A stretch of 8,443 nt of DNA from Flavobacteriaceae bacterium (GTDB lineage: Bacteria > Bacteroidota > Bacteroidia > Flavobacteriales > Flavobacteriaceae). A model generated the notes under the pieces. It saw only the letters and a program-made list of their open reading frames with translations, did no database searches and was not told where the DNA came from. The first letter of the stretch is position 1. Every line of letters starts with the position of its first letter. Location of the stretch: positions 1 through 8,443 of the forward strand of contig JAGLKH010000353.1 in assembly GCA_023141985.1 (NCBI GenBank). The letters run 5' to 3'. Made by a program: the position numbers and the translations under genes. Positions 5,873 through 8,443 of the stretch are shown piece after piece.

Positions 5873-7333
5873 TTATTTACTTGGAATTTGCTTCAAAATT
5901 TCAAGAACAAAATTCCAATATTTTTGTACTGAGGAAATACTTGCCCGTTCATCTGGAGAATGTGCTCCTTTAATTGTTGGTCCAAAACTTATCATATCCA
6001 TCTCTGGGTAATTTGTTCCTAATATACCACATTCTAATCCTGCATGACAAGCAGCAACGTGTGCTTTCTCTCCATTTATATCTTCATAAAGTTTTGACAT
6101 TAATTGTAAAATATCTGAATCCATATTTGGTGACCAACCAGGATAACTACCTGAGAATTCTACATCACAACCGATGAGTTCAAAAGTTGCGCGAAGCATA
6201 TTGGCCAAATCCATTTTAGAAGATTCAACGGAAGAACGTGTTAAACAACCTATTTTAATTTGTCCGTCTTTAACAATTACTCTCGCTATGTTATTAGAGG
6301 TTTCAACCAGTTCTGGAATATCTGCACTCATTCTATACACACCATTACAAGCAGCATATAAAGCTCTGGTTAATCCCTCCTGCACACCTAAATCCATAAC
6401 CTTGTTTGGTGTACTAATTTTAGAAACCTTAATTTCTAAATCTGGCTCCATAGTTTTTAGTTCTGTTTTAATATCCTGAGCTAGTTCTTTCATTTCAAAC
6501 ACAAAAGCATCTTCATGAACTACATCAATCACAACATTAGTATAACTTTCACGCGGAATTGCATTACGTAACCCTCCACCATCAATTTCTGAAACTCTTA
6601 ATCCGAAGTTTTCAAATCCGTCAAATAATAAACGATTCATAATTTTATTAGCATTACCTAATCCCTTATGAATATCCATTCCGGAATGTCCGCCTTTTAA
6701 TCCTTTAACTTCAATTTTATAAGCAATACAATTTTCAGGGATATTTTTTTCGACATAAGTTCGCGTTGCAGAAACATCTATTCCTCCAGCACAGCCTACT
6801 CCAATTTCCTCATCTTCTTCGGTATCTAAATTTAAAAGTATTTCGCCTTGAAGCAGTCCGCCTTTTAATCCCATAGCACCTGTCATACCTGTTTCCTCAT
6901 CAATCGTAAACAATGCTTCAATAGCAGGATGTTGAATATTTTTACTTTCTAAAATTGCCATAATAGTCGCAACACCAAGTCCATTATCGGCTCCAAGTGT
7001 TGTTCCCTTTGCCTTAACCCAATCACCTTCTATATACATTTCAATACCTTGTGTGTCAAAATCAAAATTGGTGTCAGCATTTTTTTGATGTACCATATCT
7101 AAATGTGACTGTAAAACAATGGTTTTTCTATCTTCCATTCCTGCTGTTGCAGGTTTTTTAATAATTACGTTGCCAACTTCATCCTCTAAAGTTTCAAGGC
7201 CAAGCTCGTTTCCAAAATCTTTCATAAAAATGATAACGCGCTCCTCCTTTTTTGATGGTCTTGGCACTGCATTTAAGTCTGCAAATTTATTCCAAAGTTG
7301 TTCTGGCTGTAATTTTCTTATTTCTGAATTCAT
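5873..7333 (-). CDS. pepD: Aminoacyl-histidine dipeptidase (PepD, peptidase family M20)
   Basis: This 486-residue cytosolic di-zinc peptidase matches the usual PepD length. PepD enzymes hydrolyse dipeptides such as carnosine-like Xaa-His substrates for amino-acid recovery. The metal and catalytic residues are all in place: SHLDMV (His77 and catalytic Asp79), GTTLGADNG (bridging Asp116), DEETG (catalytic Glu146, ligand Glu147), LNLDTEED (Asp170) and GAHSPDER (His458). They sit at a constant offset of three from those of Vibrio alginolyticus PepD. The lid or dimerisation domain contains KGGHSGMDIHKG (213-224) and GGGLRNAIPRE. No signal peptide is present. The ATG at 7333 follows a perfect -7 box and the N-terminus IRKLQPEQLWNKF is normal for the family. 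It is convergent with the PPIase operon and divergent from the DUF3810 gene. Confidence 0.95.
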   Translation of the reverse strand: MNSEIRKLQPEQLWNKFADLNAVPRPSKKEERVIIFMKDFGNELGLETLEDEVGNVIIKKPATAGMEDRKTIVLQSHLDMVHQKNADTNFDFDTQGIEMYIEGDWVKAKGTTLGADNGLGVATIMAILESKNIQHPAIEALFTIDEETGMTGAMGLKGGLLQGEILLNLDTEEDEEIGVGCAGGIDVSATRTYVEKNIPENCIAYKIEVKGLKGGHSGMDIHKGLGNANKIMNRLLFDGFENFGLRVSEIDGGGLRNAIPRESYTNVVIDVVHEDAFVFEMKELAQDIKTELKTMEPDLEIKVSKISTPNKVMDLGVQEGLTRALYAACNGVYRMSADIPELVETSNNIARVIVKDGQIKIGCLTRSSVESSKMDLANMLRATFELIGCDVEFSGSYPGWSPNMDSDILQLMSKLYEDINGEKAHVAACHAGLECGILGTNYPEMDMISFGPTIKGAHSPDERASISSVQKYWNFVLEILKQIPSK

Positions 7334-7355
7334 TCTATGTATATTAAATGTTTCA

Positions 7356-7363
7356 CAAAGGTA
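7356..7363 (-). promoter_or_regulatory. -7 promoter box of pepD
   Basis: On the - strand TACCTTTG matches TAnnTTTG exactly. The predicted start near 7350 leaves a leader of about 17 nt before the ATG at 7333. No TTG is found at the usual 19-20 nt spacing upstream. Confidence 0.6.
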
Positions 7364-7397
7364 GCTATTACAACTAAAATTTTATAAAACAATTATG

Positions 7398-7405
7398 TAT
7401 TTTTG
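7398..7405 (+). promoter_or_regulatory. -7 promoter box of the DUF3810 gene
   Basis: TATTTTTG is an exact TAnnTTTG match, the same octamer as in the ndk promoter. It ends only 4 nt before the GTG at 7410, so transcription would begin at or beside the start codon. The -33 element is not evident. Confidence 0.5.
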
Positions 7406-7409
7406 AAGG

Positions 7410-8443
7410 GTGATCAAGAAAAATAAAACTATAATCGCTCTAAGTATAATTCCGCAATATCTCATTGTAAAATCACTTTCTAATTATCCTAATTTTATTG
7501 AAACCTATTATAGTAATGGATTATACCAATTTACATCAAAAGCTCTACGTTATGTGTTTGGCTGGTTACCTTTTTCGGTTGGTGATCTATTTTATACTAT
7601 AGCTGGAATATATATTATAAGATGGTTTTATATAAATAGAAGTCGTATCACTAAAGATACAAAATCTTGGTTTATAGATGTTTTTGCTACCTTATCTTTA
7701 GTGTATTTTGCATTTCATTTGTTTTGGGGTATGAATTATTACAGACTTCCATTACATAAGACTGTACAATTAGAAAATAAGTATACAACTGAAGAACTCT
7801 TAACAGTTACTCAAAAGCTTATTATTAAGTCTAATGAATTACACATTGTCATTACCAAAAACGATTCTATTAAAGTTGAAATGCCCTTTAATAAAAAGGA
7901 ACTATTAAATAAAACAGAAAATGGATATGAAGCATTAGCACAAATTTATCCTCATTTAAAATACAATCCAAGCAGTATAAAACTTTCGCTTTACAGCTTA
8001 CCACTAACATATATGGGCTTTAGCGGGTATTTAAATCCGTTTACTAACGAAGGGCAATTAGACGGTTTAATACCCTTGTATAAATATCCAACAACTGCAA
8101 GTCATGAAGTAGCACACCAAATAGGCTATGCCGCAGAAAACGAAGCTAATTTTATTGGCTGCTTAGCAGCTATTAATAATGAAAGCATATACTTTAAATA
8201 TTCAGGTTATATATTTGCTCTCAGGCATTGTTTAAATGAAATTTACCGTCGTGACGAAGAGCAATACGAATCCATAACAAAACTTGTAAATAAAGGCATA
8301 CTCAAAAATTATCAAGAATCTTATGATTTTTGGAACAGTTATCAAAATCCATTAGAGCCTATATTTAAAAGCACATTTAACTCCTTCTTAAAAGCTAACA
8401 ATCAAGAAAAAGGTATAGAAAGCTATAGTTATGCTGTGGCTCT
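7410..8443 (+). CDS. DUF3810 family membrane protein with HExxH motif (3' end outside window)
   Basis: The open frame gives 344 complete codons and runs off the window, so only the extreme C-terminus is likely missing. An in-frame TGA at 7404-7406 bounds the frame, and GTG at 7410 is the first start after it. The next in-frame candidate would remove about 45 conserved residues. Hydrophobic segments lie at about residues 8-20, 49-65 (DLFYTIAGIYIIRWFYI) and 78-98, followed by a large soluble domain. That domain carries HEVAHQIGYAAENEANF (232-248), a zinc-peptidase-like HExxH with Glu243 and Glu245 as possible third ligands. This motif and the N-terminal YYSNGLYQF and FGWLPFSVGDLFY patterns match my memory of DUF3810, a Bacteroidetes family without an assigned function. 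Protease activity is an inference from the motif only. Confidence 0.85.
   Translation, partial: MIKKNKTIIALSIIPQYLIVKSLSNYPNFIETYYSNGLYQFTSKALRYVFGWLPFSVGDLFYTIAGIYIIRWFYINRSRITKDTKSWFIDVFATLSLVYFAFHLFWGMNYYRLPLHKTVQLENKYTTEELLTVTQKLIIKSNELHIVITKNDSIKVEMPFNKKELLNKTENGYEALAQIYPHLKYNPSSIKLSLYSLPLTYMGFSGYLNPFTNEGQLDGLIPLYKYPTTASHEVAHQIGYAAENEANFIGCLAAINNESIYFKYSGYIFALRHCLNEIYRRDEEQYESITKLVNKGILKNYQESYDFWNSYQNPLEPIFKSTFNSFLKANNQEKGIESYSYAVA

Noticed and set aside
5974..6479. Two + strand open frames (5974-6177 and 6174-6479) opposite pepD
   Set aside because: They lie wholly antisense within the strongly supported pepD gene, their translations show no recognisable motif, and no promoter is seen. 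They are shadows of pepD codon usage.
7119..7364. + strand open frame of 81 codons over the pepD 5' end
   Set aside because: It is antisense to the conserved pepD N-terminus and runs through the pepD promoter. No family resemblance.
7375..7384. Short palindrome TAAAATTTTA between the divergent pepD and DUF3810 promoters
   Set aside because: It consists only of A and T in AT-rich DNA, so chance occurrence is likely and no operator can be argued.

Overview
The window is AT-rich chromosomal DNA from a member of the Bacteroidetes, most likely a marine-type Flavobacteriaceae. Four lines of evidence support this: a GldI gliding-motility lipoprotein, several short lipoproteins with Bacteroidetes-style lipoboxes, starts that lack a Shine-Dalgarno sequence, and several promoters of the Bacteroidetes form (TAnnTTTG near -7, with TTG near -33 in some). 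The genus cannot be fixed from this sequence. Ten complete genes and two edge-truncated ones are present. No mobile element, CRISPR array, tRNA or rRNA is visible.

Left part, + strand (1-1295): the C-terminal tail of RecF, a small lipocalin-like lipoprotein, and a DUF721/DciA-like protein that overlaps the lipoprotein gene by 8 nt. These look like one transcript concerned mainly with replication and repair. A separately promoted 63-residue cold-shock protein follows and ends at a strong bidirectional hairpin terminator.

Middle, - strand (1386-2898): nucleoside diphosphate kinase, with its own near-ideal promoter in a 52-nt gap, lies downstream of a PhoD-like phosphatase lipoprotein. The phosphatase is divergent from the next operon, and their shared 88-nt intergenic region holds a promoter candidate for each direction and a 12-bp perfect palindrome.

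Central operon, + strand (2987-5719): an NrnA-type DHH phosphoesterase, GldI (an FKBP-like lipoprotein) and a cyclophilin-FKBP dual-domain lipoprotein are packed with a 4-nt overlap and a 1-nt gap. The last two put three peptidyl-prolyl isomerase folds in the cell envelope, where they probably help fold gliding or secretion-machinery and other exported proteins.

Right part (5720-8443): a long imperfect foldback repeat with a core resembling a dispersed bacterial intergenic palindrome separates this operon from a convergent PepD-type M20 dipeptidase gene. Divergent from pepD is a DUF3810 membrane protein with an HExxH motif. It starts at a GTG that is probably leaderless or nearly so, and it is cut by the window edge.

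The gene content is ordinary for the group. The items most worth a second look are the two PPIase lipoproteins, the foldback repeat, the leaderless starts defined by promoters, and the uncharacterised HExxH membrane protein. I see no convincing undescribed multi-gene system.
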